Assembly (NCBI GenBank): GCA_017464285.1
Contig: JAFUDT010000003.1
Span: 1 to 64,000, forward strand
DNA from: Bacteroidales bacterium
GTDB taxonomy: Bacteria; Bacteroidota; Bacteroidia; Bacteroidales; UBA1402
Direction of reading: 5' to 3'
Length of the DNA: 64,000 nt
Part shown: piece by piece, positions 9,158 to 18,397 of the stretch
Numbering within the stretch: position 1 is the stretch's first letter
Layout: every line of letters begins with the position of its first letter
Position numbers and translations under genes: made by a program
Notes under the pieces: model-generated
What the model saw: only the letters and a program-made list of their open reading frames with translations
Databases searched by the model: none
What the model was told of the DNA's origin: nothing

Positions 9158-10954
9158 ATGAACACTGTTCCGGAGCGCCTGGCTGCCCTCAGGCAGTTCA
9201 TGCGCTCCTGCGGCATAGATGCCTGCATTATCCCCAGTGATGATGTCCATCAGAGCGAATATGTCTCCGACCATTTCAAGTATCGCGAATACTTGAGCGG
9301 ATTTAGCGGCAGTGCCGGTACCTTGGCCGTGTCCCTGACCGGGGCCGGCCTGTGGACCGACTCCCGCTATTTCCTGCAGGCCGGGCAGCAGCTCGCGGGC
9401 AGCGGGATCACTCTCTTTAAACTCAAGACAGCCGGCTGTCCCACTCTGACAGACTGGCTGCTGGAGCAGGGTTGTCGTAAGGTCGGCCTGGACGGTGAGG
9501 TCTTTGCCATGCAGACAGTCGTTGACCTGAAAAAAGCCCTGGAAGTCCGGGGCTGCCGTCTTCAGAGCGACTTCAAGTCCTATGCGCAGGTCTGGGTGGA
9601 CCGTCCTCCTTTGCCAGATCATCCCTTTTTCATTTTGGAAGAACGCTATGCCGGACGTTCCTGCCGGGACAAACTCTCGGCGGTCAGGGCGGCTGTGCGG
9701 GAGGCCGGGGCAGACTATCTGCCGCTGAGTTCTCTGGACGATATCGCCTGGCTGACCAATCTGCGCGGCGGAGACATCGATTACAACCCTGTATCATTGG
9801 CCTACCTGCTGCTCGGTCCGGATAGTTGCATGTTGTTTGCCGAAGAGACCAAACTTGGCCCGGAGGTAAAGGATTATCTCGCCCGCAACGAAATCGGCAC
9901 CGGCCCTTATACGGCGTTGCCGGAGTATCTTGAACACTTGCCTGCCGGCAGTCGGGTACTTGTCGATCACAACCGGTTGAATTATGCTGTCTATCAGCAT
10001 ATACCATCGGTATGTCGGGTGGTGGAGGCCACCCTGCCCACCACTGTGATGAAGGCCGTTAAGAACGAGACCGAAATACTCGGACTCAGGCAGGCCATGG
10101 TCTGGGACGGCGTAGCCTATGTCCGTTTCTGGCGCTGGCTGGAAGCGGAACTGGCCCGTGGAGCAAACCCCGACGAGATGGCACTTTCGCGAAAGCTCAG
10201 AGCCTTCCGCCTGGCCCAGGAGGGCTGCCGGGGCGAGAGTTTCGAACCCATTGTGGCTTATGGAGCAAACGCTGCCATCGTCCATTACGAACCGGCCTCC
10301 CAGGGCAGTGCCCCGGTGGCTGCGGGCAATATCCTGCTCATCGACCAGGGAGGTCAATATCTGCAGGGAACCACCGATATGACCCGCACTCATAACCTTT
10401 ACGTCCTGGGGGCGGCTCCCCGGTCTTACCTGGTCGATTATGCGGCCGTCCTGAAAGGCAATATCGCCCTTTCCCAAGCTGTCTTTCCCGACAATACCCG
10501 CGGCTGTCAGATTGATGTGCTGGCGCGACAGTTCCTTTGGAAAAACGGCGCCCAGTATCTGCATGGAACGGGCCATGGGGTAGGGCATTTCCTTAATGTG
10601 CACGAAGGGCCGCAGAGCATACGCATGGAGGAGAATCCCGTCCTGCTGCAAAGCGGCATGCTCCTGTCCGATGAGCCGGGCATTTACCGTGCCGGCCGGT
10701 ATGGCATCCGCTTGGAGAACATGCTGCTGGTAGAAGAAAAGTTCCAGACCGAATATGGCCGTTTCCTTGGGTTTGAGGTGCTGACCCTTTGTCCCTTTGA
10801 CAGGGCTTCCATCGCTCCTGAACTGTACAGTGCGGAGGAAATCGCCTGGATCAATGCATATCACCGCCGGGTGGAGGCGGGGCTTTCCCCCTGGCTCGAC
10901 GAGGCGGAAAAAAACTGGCTTGCGGACAAGATCCGTCCTATTGCCACAATATAA
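9158..10954 (+). CDS. Xaa-Pro aminopeptidase (aminopeptidase P, M24B)
   Basis: This 598-aa protein has two N-terminal creatinase-type domains and a C-terminal pita-bread catalytic domain, the long form of aminopeptidase P. Metal-binding residues are visible in order: the two aspartates of LLIDQGGQYLQGTTDMTRT, the histidine of HGTGHGVGHFLNVHEGP, and the glutamates of SDEPGIY and RLENMLLV. It removes N-terminal residues followed by proline, probably in the cytoplasm because no signal peptide is seen. It starts 8 bp after rhaA and is followed after 29 bp by the hexapeptide-repeat gene. Confidence 0.9.
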   Translation: MNTVPERLAALRQFMRSCGIDACIIPSDDVHQSEYVSDHFKYREYLSGFSGSAGTLAVSLTGAGLWTDSRYFLQAGQQLAGSGITLFKLKTAGCPTLTDWLLEQGCRKVGLDGEVFAMQTVVDLKKALEVRGCRLQSDFKSYAQVWVDRPPLPDHPFFILEERYAGRSCRDKLSAVRAAVREAGADYLPLSSLDDIAWLTNLRGGDIDYNPVSLAYLLLGPDSCMLFAEETKLGPEVKDYLARNEIGTGPYTALPEYLEHLPAGSRVLVDHNRLNYAVYQHIPSVCRVVEATLPTTVMKAVKNETEILGLRQAMVWDGVAYVRFWRWLEAELARGANPDEMALSRKLRAFRLAQEGCRGESFEPIVAYGANAAIVHYEPASQGSAPVAAGNILLIDQGGQYLQGTTDMTRTHNLYVLGAAPRSYLVDYAAVLKGNIALSQAVFPDNTRGCQIDVLARQFLWKNGAQYLHGTGHGVGHFLNVHEGPQSIRMEENPVLLQSGMLLSDEPGIYRAGRYGIRLENMLLVEEKFQTEYGRFLGFEVLTLCPFDRASIAPELYSAEEIAWINAYHRRVEAGLSPWLDEAEKNWLADKIRPIATI

Positions 10955-10983
10955 TATAGGTAGATATTCAAATCAAGAACAAT

Positions 10984-11496
10984 ATGGCTCTCATCAAGTC
11001 TGTACGCGGATTCGATCCGCAAATCGGCAAGGACTGCTTTCTGGCGGAAAATGCCACCATCATCGGTGACGTGGTCATGGGGGACGGCTGCACTGTCTGG
11101 TTCAATGCCGTCGTCCGCGGCGACGTCAACTCCATCCGTATCGGCAACAATGTCAACATCCAGGACGGATCGGTACTTCATACGCTCTACCAGAAATCGA
11201 CCATAGAGATCGGCAACAACGTTTCCATCGGTCACAATGTCACCATTCACGGCGCCAAAATAGAAGACCTGGCCCTGATCGGCATGGGCTCCGTGGTGAT
11301 GGACAATGTCATTGTGGGCGAGGGGGCCATCGTGGCCGCCGGAGCCGTCGTACTGAGCGGCACCAAGATTGAGCCCTACAGCATCTATGCCGGCGTGCCG
11401 GCCAAGTTCGTCAAGTTTGCGGATCCCCAGCAGACGCAAACCATCAACCGACGGATTTCAGATAATTATCAGTTTTATGCAAGCTGGTATAAATAG
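10984..11496 (+). CDS. Gamma-carbonic anhydrase-like hexapeptide-repeat protein
   Basis: The 170-aa protein is built of left-handed beta-helix hexapeptide repeats from about residue 15 to 135, followed by a C-terminal helix. The three histidines that bind metal in gamma-carbonic anhydrases are present, in VLHT and in GHNVTIHG. The family forms trimers. Some members hydrate carbon dioxide, and many bacterial homologues (YrdA/PaaY type) have other or unknown roles, so activity is not assured. It is the last gene of a co-directional group; topA has its own promoter downstream. Confidence 0.82.
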   Translation: MALIKSVRGFDPQIGKDCFLAENATIIGDVVMGDGCTVWFNAVVRGDVNSIRIGNNVNIQDGSVLHTLYQKSTIEIGNNVSIGHNVTIHGAKIEDLALIGMGSVVMDNVIVGEGAIVAAGAVVLSGTKIEPYSIYAGVPAKFVKFADPQQTQTINRRISDNYQFYASWYK

Positions 11497-11571
11497 TTAA
11501 TTATTAATTGCTTGTAACTCTTTTTCCGCCCATCCGGCGGAAGAGATGCGAGTTTTTTTTACCGAGGACCC

Positions 11572-11602
11572 TTTGCGCTCGAAGGGTTTTATAGTACTTT
11601 TG
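11572..11602 (+). promoter_or_regulatory. Promoter of topA
   Basis: TTTG (11572-11575), exactly 19 bp, then TACTTTTG (11595-11602): a perfect match to the Bacteroidota housekeeping form. The topA start codon is at 11637. Confidence 0.8.
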
Positions 11603-11636
11603 CGCCGTTTTTGTCGCACGTAACACTCACCGTCTA

Positions 11637-14039
11637 ATGCAGAAAAATTTAGTTATTGTCGAGTCTCCAGCCAAAGCCAAGACTATCGAACGTTTCCTGG
11701 GAAAAGACTACAAGGTCATGTCGAGCTTCGGCCATATCAGAGACTTGCGCAAAAAGGGATTCGGCATAGATATAGATCATGGTTTTCAGCCCTTGTATGA
11801 GATTTCTCCGGACAAGAAAAAGCTGGTCGGCGAACTCAGTCAGGCAACCGGAAAAGCCGAGACTGTCTGGCTGGCCTCCGATGAAGACCGCGAAGGAGAG
11901 GCTATTGCCTGGCATCTGTACGATGTCCTGGGTCTCAAGGAAGAGAACACCCGTCGTATTGTATTCCATGAAATCACCAAGAACGCCATCGAAGAGGCCG
12001 TCAAGCATCCTCGCGGCATCGACTTCAATCTGGTGAACGCCCAGCAGGCCCGTCGTGTGCTGGACCGTCTGGTCGGCTTTGAGCTGTCGCCCATCCTGTG
12101 GAAGCGTATCAAGCCCTCATTGTCGGCCGGTCGTGTGCAGTCGGTCGCCGTCAGGCTCATTGTCGAGCGCGAACGCGAAATAATGCACTTCACCCCGGAG
12201 CCCTACTACAAGGTGGTGGTCACTTTCATGCTGCCCGATGCCGACGGCAACATGGTGGCCCTCAAGACAGACTATCAGGACAAACTCTCCGGCAAACAGG
12301 CGGCACTCGATTTACTCGAAAAGTTCAGGTCGGCTGAATTCGTCGTGGAAAATATCTCCCGCAAACCTGCCAAGCGCAGCCCGGCGGCCCCTTTCACCAC
12401 TTCGACCCTTCAGCAGGAAGCCGCCCGACAGTTGGGCTTCTCTATTTCGCAGACCATGCGGGTGGCCCAAGGACTGTATGAATCCGGTAAAATCACCTAT
12501 ATGCGAACCGACTCGGTGCATCTGTCATCGCTGGCTCTGGGCACTGCCCGTGCCGAGATTGAGGCCACGATGGGCCCCGAATATGTCAAGACCCGGCAGT
12601 ATCAGACGCGCAGCAAGGGAGCACAGGAAGCTCACGAAGCTATCCGTCCGTCCTATATGAACGTGCGCAGCATCGAAGGTACCCTGCCCGAAAGACGCCT
12701 TTACGATCTTATCTGGAAACGGACCGCTGCCTCACAGATGGCGGACGCCCTTATTGAGAAGACCACCGTGACGATCGGTATGGCAGGTCAGGAAGAAAAA
12801 CTCGTTGCTTTGGGGGAAGTCGTCAAGTTCGACGGTTTCCTGAGGGTGTACGGCTACCGTGGCGAAGACGAGCAGAATGAAGCATCCATCTCCTTGCCTC
12901 CCCTTAAAAAGGGTCAGAAGCTGAACCTGGACAAGGCGGTCGCCACGGAACATTTCTCCCAGCGCCCGCCCCGGTACACCGAGGCTTCGCTGGTGCACAA
13001 GCTGGAAGAACTGGGTATCGGCCGTCCTTCGACCTACGCCCCCATCATCAGCACCATCCAGCAGCGTGACTATATTGTCAAAGCCAACCGGGAAGGAGAA
13101 AAACGCGAATATAACCTTCTGGAGCTGGGCAAGAGCGGCAAGATCAGCGACAAAACCAAAACCGAGAATGCCGGATCTGAGAAAGGCAAACTGTTCCCCA
13201 CCGATACGGGTATGGTAGTCAATGACTTTCTGACCGAACATTTCCCGAAGATCATGGACTACAATTTTACGGCTTCGGTTGAACAGCAGTTCGACCAAGT
13301 AGCCGAAGGCAAGAAAGACTGGCAGAAACTCATCGCAAACTTCTATGAGAACTTCCATCCTCAGGTGGAGGAGGCTAATACCTATTCCAAAGAGAAGGTG
13401 GGAGCCCGCCAGCTGGGCACCGACCCTGCTTCGGGCCGTCCGGTCTCGGTCAGAATCGGGCGTTTCGGACCTATCGTGCAGATAGGTACGGCCGAGGACA
13501 AGGAAAAACCCCTCTTCGCTTCCCTGAAAAAGGATCAGCTCATGGAGAACATCACTCTGGAGCAGGCCCTTGATCTCTTCAAACTGCCCCGTCAGCTGGG
13601 CGAGTTCGAGGACAAGGCCGTGACGGTCGGCGTAGGCCGCTTCGGCCCCTACATACGCCACGACAACAAGTTTGTCTCCCTGCCCAAGTCTTATGATCCT
13701 CTGGGCATCACCTTGGAAGATGCGGTCCGGCTGATTACCGACAAGCGTGAGGCCGATCTTAAGAAAGTGTTGCGCACTTATCCCGAGGATGCCGGTCTGA
13801 CGGTGATGAACGGCCGTTTTGGCCCCTATATTGCCAAAGACGGAGTCAATTACAAGATTCCTAAGAAGACCGATGCTGCCATGCTCAGTTATGACGACTG
13901 CCTCAAGCTGATGGACAGCCAGCCCCGGGCCAAATCCAAGGCAGCCGCCGGAAAGACTGGTAAGTCTGCTGCAGGCACAGCCAGGGCCAAGGCTTCCAAG
14001 CCGGCTTCCAAGAAGGCCGCCTCTGTCAGGAAAAAATAA
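11637..14039 (+). CDS. topA: DNA topoisomerase I
   Basis: An 800-aa type IA topoisomerase that relaxes negatively supercoiled DNA. It begins with the Toprim domain (LVIVESPAKAKTIERFLG, then the acidic DEDREGEAIAWHL motif), continues with the type IA core containing the active-site tyrosine in KITYMRTDS (about Tyr288), and ends with several C-terminal repeats of the GRFGPYI type in place of zinc fingers. The last 40 residues form a lysine/alanine-rich tail, probably for DNA contact. The gene stands alone behind a strong promoter; rpsU follows with its own promoter. Confidence 0.96.
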   Translation: MQKNLVIVESPAKAKTIERFLGKDYKVMSSFGHIRDLRKKGFGIDIDHGFQPLYEISPDKKKLVGELSQATGKAETVWLASDEDREGEAIAWHLYDVLGLKEENTRRIVFHEITKNAIEEAVKHPRGIDFNLVNAQQARRVLDRLVGFELSPILWKRIKPSLSAGRVQSVAVRLIVEREREIMHFTPEPYYKVVVTFMLPDADGNMVALKTDYQDKLSGKQAALDLLEKFRSAEFVVENISRKPAKRSPAAPFTTSTLQQEAARQLGFSISQTMRVAQGLYESGKITYMRTDSVHLSSLALGTARAEIEATMGPEYVKTRQYQTRSKGAQEAHEAIRPSYMNVRSIEGTLPERRLYDLIWKRTAASQMADALIEKTTVTIGMAGQEEKLVALGEVVKFDGFLRVYGYRGEDEQNEASISLPPLKKGQKLNLDKAVATEHFSQRPPRYTEASLVHKLEELGIGRPSTYAPIISTIQQRDYIVKANREGEKREYNLLELGKSGKISDKTKTENAGSEKGKLFPTDTGMVVNDFLTEHFPKIMDYNFTASVEQQFDQVAEGKKDWQKLIANFYENFHPQVEEANTYSKEKVGARQLGTDPASGRPVSVRIGRFGPIVQIGTAEDKEKPLFASLKKDQLMENITLEQALDLFKLPRQLGEFEDKAVTVGVGRFGPYIRHDNKFVSLPKSYDPLGITLEDAVRLITDKREADLKKVLRTYPEDAGLTVMNGRFGPYIAKDGVNYKIPKKTDAAMLSYDDCLKLMDSQPRAKSKAAAGKTGKSAAGTARAKASKPASKKAASVRKK

Positions 14040-14053
14040 TCCCGGGAAAATAT

Positions 14054-14084
14054 TTTGTCATGTCAAAAGCATTCTATACTTTTG
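14054..14084 (+). promoter_or_regulatory. Promoter of rpsU
   Basis: TTTG (14054-14057), 19 bp, then TACTTTTG (14077-14084). It starts 15 bp after the topA stop. The leader to the rpsU ATG is about 40 nt and G-poor. Confidence 0.8.
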
Positions 14085-14129
14085 CGCTCCGAATTAATCA
14101 ACAAACAAATTAATCAATCAATTACAGCT

Positions 14130-14321
14130 ATGATCGTAGTTCCCATCAAAGAAGGAGAAAACATCGAACGGGCTCTGAAGAAATTCAAACGTAAATTCGA
14201 GAAGACGGGTACCGTAAAAGAACTCAGAAACAGACAGGCTTTTACGAAACCTTCCGTCACCAAGCGCCAGCAGAAGATGAAGGCCATTTACGTGCAGCAG
14301 CTCCAGCAGTCTGAGGAGTAG
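14130..14321 (+). CDS. rpsU: 30S ribosomal protein S21
   Basis: This 63-aa basic protein starts MIVVPIKEGENIERALKKFK, the typical S21 start, and ends with a lysine/glutamine-rich tail. S21 sits in the small subunit near the 3' end of 16S rRNA and, in Bacteroidota, helps to bury the anti-Shine-Dalgarno sequence. The longer in-frame form starting at 14055 is rejected because it overlaps the promoter and the family starts at MIVV. The next gene, xerC, is 150 bp downstream. Confidence 0.93.
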   Translation: MIVVPIKEGENIERALKKFKRKFEKTGTVKELRNRQAFTKPSVTKRQQKMKAIYVQQLQQSEE

Positions 14322-14471
14322 TCTTTTAAGCAAGTGCTCCGTCTGATTAACAAAGTGTTGAATCTCGATTCACAGGAGGTGTAGCCGAGAGGACGAAAAA
14401 AAGTCCCGAAAAAATTGTTTTGAAGAAATAGCTTTGCTATATTCGTTGCCGGATAACAAAAGTGCAACGAG

Positions 14472-15371
14472 ATGTGGCTGGAGCGTTTTATACAATACCT
14501 GCGGTATGAGAAGAATTATTCTTCCCATACCGTTTTTGCGTATAAAAGGGATATAGAACAGTTCCTGGCCTATGTCGCCGATGCCTGTCAGACGACGGAT
14601 GTCGCCCAAGTCGATGCCGACATGATCCGCAGTTGGATGGTGTCCCTCATGGAAGAAGACGGTTGCGGAGCCCGTACCGTTTCCCGCAAACTCTCGTCCC
14701 TGAGGTCTTTCTGGCACTTCCTGCTGCGTGAGTCGGCCGTCAGTGCCGACCCTGTAGCCAGGGTACGTCCTCCCAAGGTGCACAAGCCGCTGCCTTCTTT
14801 CCTCAAGGACGGAGAAGTGGAAGAACTGCTTGACGTCGGGGAGGAGCAACCGGACGACTTTGTGTCGGTCCGCGACAGGCTGATTCTTGAAATGTTTGTT
14901 CAGACTGGAATGAGGCGGGCAGAGCTTATTGGGCTGACTCTGCCCGGTGTCGATCTGCCGGCAGGCTTGCTCCGCGTCGAGGGGAAACGCAGCAAGCAGC
15001 GTCTGATTCCATTCGGACAGGTGTTGAAGGACCAGATCCTCTCCTACCTGGAGGCCAGGAGCCGTTTCCTGGACCGGCAGGGTGTGGAAAGGGCCGAGGC
15101 GTTTTTCGTCAGGGAAGGCGGCCGTCCGCTCTATCCCATGCAAGTCTATCGTCTGGTGCACGGACGTTTGTCCACCGTGGGCTCGCTGTCCAAGAAAAGT
15201 CCGCACGTGCTGCGGCACACTTTTGCCACTTCCATGCTCAACAACGGCGCTGAGCTGGGGGCGGTCAAGGAGCTGCTCGGCCATGCCAGCCTTTCGGCAA
15301 CGGAAGTCTATACCCATACGACTTTCGAAGAACTCAAAAAGGTATATAAACAGGCTCATCCCCGGGGCTGA
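14472..15371 (+). CDS. xerC: Tyrosine recombinase, XerC/XerD type
   Basis: A 299-aa protein with an N-terminal SAM-like core-binding domain (LERFIQYLRYEKNYSSHTV) and a C-terminal catalytic domain. The catalytic residues can be seen: Arg in TGMRRAELIGL, the H-x-x-R of HVLRHTFATSM, His in LGHASL, and the nucleophile Tyr in EVYTHTT. Its size and features match the chromosomal dimer-resolving Xer recombinases and not phage integrases. Its place between rpsU and hpf next to the tuf cluster also favours a housekeeping role. XerC against XerD cannot be settled by eye. Confidence 0.88.
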   Translation: MWLERFIQYLRYEKNYSSHTVFAYKRDIEQFLAYVADACQTTDVAQVDADMIRSWMVSLMEEDGCGARTVSRKLSSLRSFWHFLLRESAVSADPVARVRPPKVHKPLPSFLKDGEVEELLDVGEEQPDDFVSVRDRLILEMFVQTGMRRAELIGLTLPGVDLPAGLLRVEGKRSKQRLIPFGQVLKDQILSYLEARSRFLDRQGVERAEAFFVREGGRPLYPMQVYRLVHGRLSTVGSLSKKSPHVLRHTFATSMLNNGAELGAVKELLGHASLSATEVYTHTTFEELKKVYKQAHPRG

Positions 15372-15392
15372 AAATGAAAAAGGAGATCTGTT

Positions 15393-15692
15393 ATGGAAAT
15401 CAGAATTCAAGATGTGCATTTTGATGCAACAGAAGCTTTGAAAAGCTTCATCCAGAAAAAAGTGTCGAAACTGGATCAGTACTATGATGGCATTCTGGCT
15501 GCAGAGGTGACGCTCAAGGTTGTCAAGCCTGAGACGGCGGCCAACAAGGAGGCACAGATACGTCTGGCCGTCTCTGGACAGGACCTGTTCGCCTCAAAAA
15601 CAAGTGATACCTTCGAAGAGGCTATTGATGCGGATGTCGATGCCCTCCAGAAGCAGCTCATGAAATTCAAGGAAAAAATGCGTGCCAAATGA
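15393..15692 (+). CDS. hpf: Ribosome hibernation promoting factor (HPF/RaiA family)
   Basis: A 99-aa protein with the beta-alpha-beta-beta-beta-alpha pattern of short HPF/YfiA proteins: the first strand contains IRIQDVHFDATEALKSFIQKK and the last helix is lysine-rich. These proteins bind the decoding region of the 30S subunit in slow growth and promote ribosome dimerisation or silencing. It lies 21 bp after xerC and ends just before the promoter for tRNA-Tyr. Confidence 0.88.
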   Translation: MEIRIQDVHFDATEALKSFIQKKVSKLDQYYDGILAAEVTLKVVKPETAANKEAQIRLAVSGQDLFASKTSDTFEEAIDADVDALQKQLMKFKEKMRAK

Positions 15693-15710
15693 TTTTTTTG
15701 GGAGAAAATT

Positions 15711-15740
15711 TTTGCGATTCAAAAATAGTCCATATCTTTG
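15711..15740 (+). promoter_or_regulatory. Putative promoter of the tRNA-Tyr/Gly/Thr-tuf region
   Basis: TTTG (15711-15714), 18 bp, then TATCTTTG (15733-15740), about 70 bp before the tRNA-Tyr acceptor stem. Confidence 0.65.
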
Positions 15741-15810
15741 CAGCCGTTTCGCCGAATTGAAAAGTCGTCGTGACGGCTGCAACTCATTGAGGCATAAACA
15801 TCTAAATATC

Positions 15811-15893
15811 GGGCAGTTACCAGAGTGGCCAAATGGGGCAGACTGTAAATCTGCTGGTTTTTACCTTCGGTGGTTCGAATCCATCACTGCCCA
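15811..15893 (+). tRNA. tRNA-Tyr (anticodon GTA)
   Basis: The acceptor arms GGGCAGT (15811-15817) and ACTGCCC (15886-15892) pair fully, the anticodon GTA is at 15845-15847, and there is a long variable arm as expected for tRNA-Tyr. The discriminator base is A; CCA is not encoded. Confidence 0.95.
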
Positions 15894-16045
15894 CAAAGAG
15901 TTAGGTAGAGCTTTTGCTCCCGAAGTTGAAATATTGGTGACAGGTTCTTTAATTAAGGACATCGCGAGGCGGCCCGGGGCTGTTCGGCCGGTTCTGAAAT
16001 CTCCACTATGAAACTTCGCTTAATTAGAGAATGTAGAGTAAAGTT

Positions 16046-16118
16046 GCGGGAATAGCTCAGTTGATAGAGCATTAGCCTTCCAAGCTGAGGGTCGCGGGTT
16101 TGAGTCCCGTTTCCCGCT
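16046..16118 (+). tRNA. tRNA-Gly (anticodon TCC)
   Basis: The acceptor arms GCGGGAA and TTCCCGC pair fully, and the anticodon TCC is at 16079-16081 in a 7-nt loop. The discriminator is T; CCA is not encoded. It is followed at once by a run of T and then by tRNA-Thr. Confidence 0.95.
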
Positions 16119-16126
16119 CTTTTTTT

Positions 16127-16198
16127 GCCTGTGTAGCTCAGTGGTAGAGCGCTTCCTTGGTAAGGAAGAGGTCCCGAGTTCAACTCTCGGCACCGGCT
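16127..16198 (+). tRNA. tRNA-Thr (anticodon GGT)
   Basis: The cloverleaf has anticodon GGT at 16159-16161 and good D, anticodon and T stems. The acceptor arms are GCCTGTG (16127-16133) and CACCGGC (16191-16197): the fourth pair is a T-C mismatch. CCA is not encoded. Confidence 0.92.
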
Positions 16199-16247
16199 CA
16201 AAGTTCAAGTGGAAGATTGATTACTTATTAATATAAACTTTTTGATT

Positions 16248-17435
16248 ATGGCAAAAGAACAATTTGTTAGAAGCAAGCCCCATGTCAACATCGGTACTAT
16301 CGGCCACGTTGACCACGGCAAAACGACCCTGACCGCCGCCATCACCATGGTTCTGGCCAAGAGAGGTCTTTCCGAAGTCAAGTCTTTCGATCAGATTGAC
16401 AACGCTCCCGAAGAAAAAGAAAGAGGTATCACCATCAACACGGCTCACGTTGAATACGAAACCGCCAAGCGTCACTATGCACACGTTGACTGCCCGGGTC
16501 ACGCCGACTATGTGAAGAACATGGTTACCGGTGCTGCCCAGATGGACGGTGCTATTATCGTTGTCGCCGCTACCGACGGCCCGATGCCCCAGACCCGCGA
16601 ACACATCCTGCTGGCTCGTCAGGTGAACGTGCCGAAGCTGGTTGTCTTCATGAACAAGTGCGACATGGTTGACGACCCCGAAATGCTTGACCTTGTCGAA
16701 ATGGAAATGCGCGACCTGCTGGATCAGTATCAGTTCGACTCGGAGAACACTCCTTTCATCAGAGGTTCTGCCCTGGGTGCCATGAACGGCGATCCCAAGT
16801 GGGAAGAGAAGGTGATGGAGCTGATGGATGCTGTCGACAACTGGATCGACCTGCCCGTCCGTGCTACCGACAAACCCTTCCTGATGCCTGTTGAAGATGT
16901 CTTCTCGATCACCGGTCGTGGTACCGTTGCCACCGGTCGTATCGAAGCTGGTGTCATCAAGACCGGCGACGAAGTTCAGATCATCGGTCTGGGTGCCGAA
17001 AAGCTGAAATCAGTCGTTACCGGTGTCGAAATGTTCCGTAAGATCCTGGATCAGGGTGAAGCCGGTGATAACGTCGGTCTGCTGCTCCGTGGTATCGACA
17101 AGGACGAAATCAAGCGTGGTATGGTTATCACCCATCCGGGACAGGTAACTCCTCATACCTCCTTCAAGGCCTCTGTCTATATCCTGACTCAGAAAGAAGG
17201 CGGACGTCACACTCCGTTCCACAACAAATATCGCCCGCAGTTCTATATCCGTACTTTGGACGTTACCGGTGAAATCACCCTGCCCGAAGGAACTGAAATG
17301 GTAATGCCCGGCGATAACCTGGAAATCACCGTTACCCTGATTTACCCGGTTGCCTGCAGCGAAGGTCTGCGTTTCGCTATCCGTGAAGGCGGTCGTACCG
17401 TCGGCTCCGGTCAGATCACCAAGCTGATTGACTAA
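16248..17435 (+). CDS. tuf: Elongation factor Tu
   Basis: A 395-aa GTPase that carries aminoacyl-tRNA to the ribosome. The G-motifs are visible: [14 protein letters not shown] (P-loop), RGITINT (switch I), [12 protein letters not shown] (switch II) and [10 protein letters not shown], followed by the two beta-barrel domains. The start is ATG 16248 (MAKEQF); a TTG two codons upstream is in frame but unlikely. A strong hairpin follows the stop codon, then tRNA-Trp and secE, the standard Bacteroidota order. Confidence 0.98.
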   Translation: MAKEQFVRSKPHVNIGTIGHVDHGKTTLTAAITMVLAKRGLSEVKSFDQIDNAPEEKERGITINTAHVEYETAKRHYAHVDCPGHADYVKNMVTGAAQMDGAIIVVAATDGPMPQTREHILLARQVNVPKLVVFMNKCDMVDDPEMLDLVEMEMRDLLDQYQFDSENTPFIRGSALGAMNGDPKWEEKVMELMDAVDNWIDLPVRATDKPFLMPVEDVFSITGRGTVATGRIEAGVIKTGDEVQIIGLGAEKLKSVVTGVEMFRKILDQGEAGDNVGLLLRGIDKDEIKRGMVITHPGQVTPHTSFKASVYILTQKEGGRHTPFHNKYRPQFYIRTLDVTGEITLPEGTEMVMPGDNLEITVTLIYPVACSEGLRFAIREGGRTVGSGQITKLID

Positions 17436-17441
17436 TATCAT

Positions 17442-17477
17442 CATTGGAAAGTCCTTTCGGGGACTTTCCAATGTTTT
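17442..17477 (+). terminator. Intrinsic terminator after tuf
   Basis: A 13-bp perfect stem (17442-17454 with 17461-17473), a 6-nt loop and four T end right at the first base of tRNA-Trp. The short T run suggests that some transcripts read through into tRNA-Trp and secE. Confidence 0.75.
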
Positions 17478-17550
17478 ACGGGACTAGCTCAGTTGGTAGA
17501 GCATCGGTCTCCAAAACCGAGTGTCGGGAGTTCGAGTCTCTCGTCCCGTG
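17478..17550 (+). tRNA. tRNA-Trp (anticodon CCA)
   Basis: The acceptor arms ACGGGAC (17478-17484) and GTCCCGT (17543-17549) pair fully, the anticodon CCA is at 17511-17513, and the discriminator is G. It is the only tRNA here followed by a CCA that could be the encoded 3' end (17551-17553). secE starts 20 bp later. Confidence 0.95.
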
Positions 17551-17569
17551 CCAATAAAACCGCATCATA

Positions 17570-17776
17570 ATGAAAAAGTTTTTTAATAGGATCGCAACCT
17601 ATGTCTCGGAGTCTTACAACGAGTTGGTGCACAAGGTCTCCTGGCCTACGCTCTCCGAACTCAGCAACAGCGCAGTTGTCGTATTAACTGCTTCCTTGGT
17701 GATTGCGCTGATTGTGTTTGTCATAGATTTAGGTTTCGAAAACCTGCTGACCTTCATTTACGAGAAAGTCCTTTAA
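17570..17776 (+). CDS. secE: Preprotein translocase subunit SecE
   Basis: A 68-aa protein with one C-terminal membrane helix (about residues 35-60) preceded by the amphipathic segment with the family motif KVSWPT. This is the short, single-helix SecE. It clamps SecY in the SecYEG channel. It lies between tRNA-Trp and nusG, as in most bacteria. Confidence 0.92.
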   Translation: MKKFFNRIATYVSESYNELVHKVSWPTLSELSNSAVVVLTASLVIALIVFVIDLGFENLLTFIYEKVL

Positions 17777-17788
17777 TCTTTAGCAGTG

Positions 17789-18331
17789 ATGGCTGATACA
17801 GCGAGAAAATGGTACGTTCTGCGTGCCATCAGCGGCAAGGAGACCAAGGTGAAGGAGTACCTGGAACAAGCCATGGCACACACTTCCCTGGGTCAACATG
17901 TCTTTCAGGTGTTGATACCCACCGAAAAGGTTTATCAGCAGCGGAACGGTAAGAAAGTCCTCAAGGAACGTTCTTACCTGCCCGGTTATGTGCTGGTGGA
18001 GGCTGAGCTCGTCGGTGAAGTTCCCCACACCCTGCGTAATGTCCCCAATGTCCTTGGATTTTTGGGCGGCATGGATGCTCCGCAGTGCGTTCAGGAGTCT
18101 GAAATGAATCGTATCCTGGGTAAGGTCGATGAGTTGCAGGAGGCTGGCGAGGAATTCAACATTGAATACATCGTCGGTGAGAACGTCAAGATCAATTATG
18201 GTCCTTTCAGCGGCTTCAGCGGGGTCATTGAGGAAGTGAACACCGAGAAGAAGAAACTCAAAGTTATGGTGAAGATTTTCGGGCGTAAGACTCCGCTCGA
18301 ACTCGGTTATATGCAAGTTGAGAAAGAATAG
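17789..18331 (+). CDS. nusG: Transcription termination/antitermination protein NusG
   Basis: A 180-aa protein with an N-terminal NGN domain that starts [20 protein letters not shown] and a C-terminal KOW domain with [23 protein letters not shown]. NusG binds the RNA polymerase clamp and links it to Rho or to the ribosome. I prefer ATG 17789; the GTG just before it is in frame but would add only one residue. It is 12 bp after secE, so the two are cotranscribed. Confidence 0.95.
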   Translation: MADTARKWYVLRAISGKETKVKEYLEQAMAHTSLGQHVFQVLIPTEKVYQQRNGKKVLKERSYLPGYVLVEAELVGEVPHTLRNVPNVLGFLGGMDAPQCVQESEMNRILGKVDELQEAGEEFNIEYIVGENVKINYGPFSGFSGVIEEVNTEKKKLKVMVKIFGRKTPLELGYMQVEKE

Positions 18332-18397
18332 CGGGGGTTACGCGCCGCCAGGATCGTCTCACAACAACACAATCCACAAATTTTAAATTAGAAGAAA

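Noticed and set aside
14472-15371. Tyrosine recombinase as the integrase of a mobile element inserted at the tRNA cluster
   Set aside because: It sits between rpsU and hpf, looks like a housekeeping Xer protein, and no attachment-site repeats or cargo genes flank the tRNAs.
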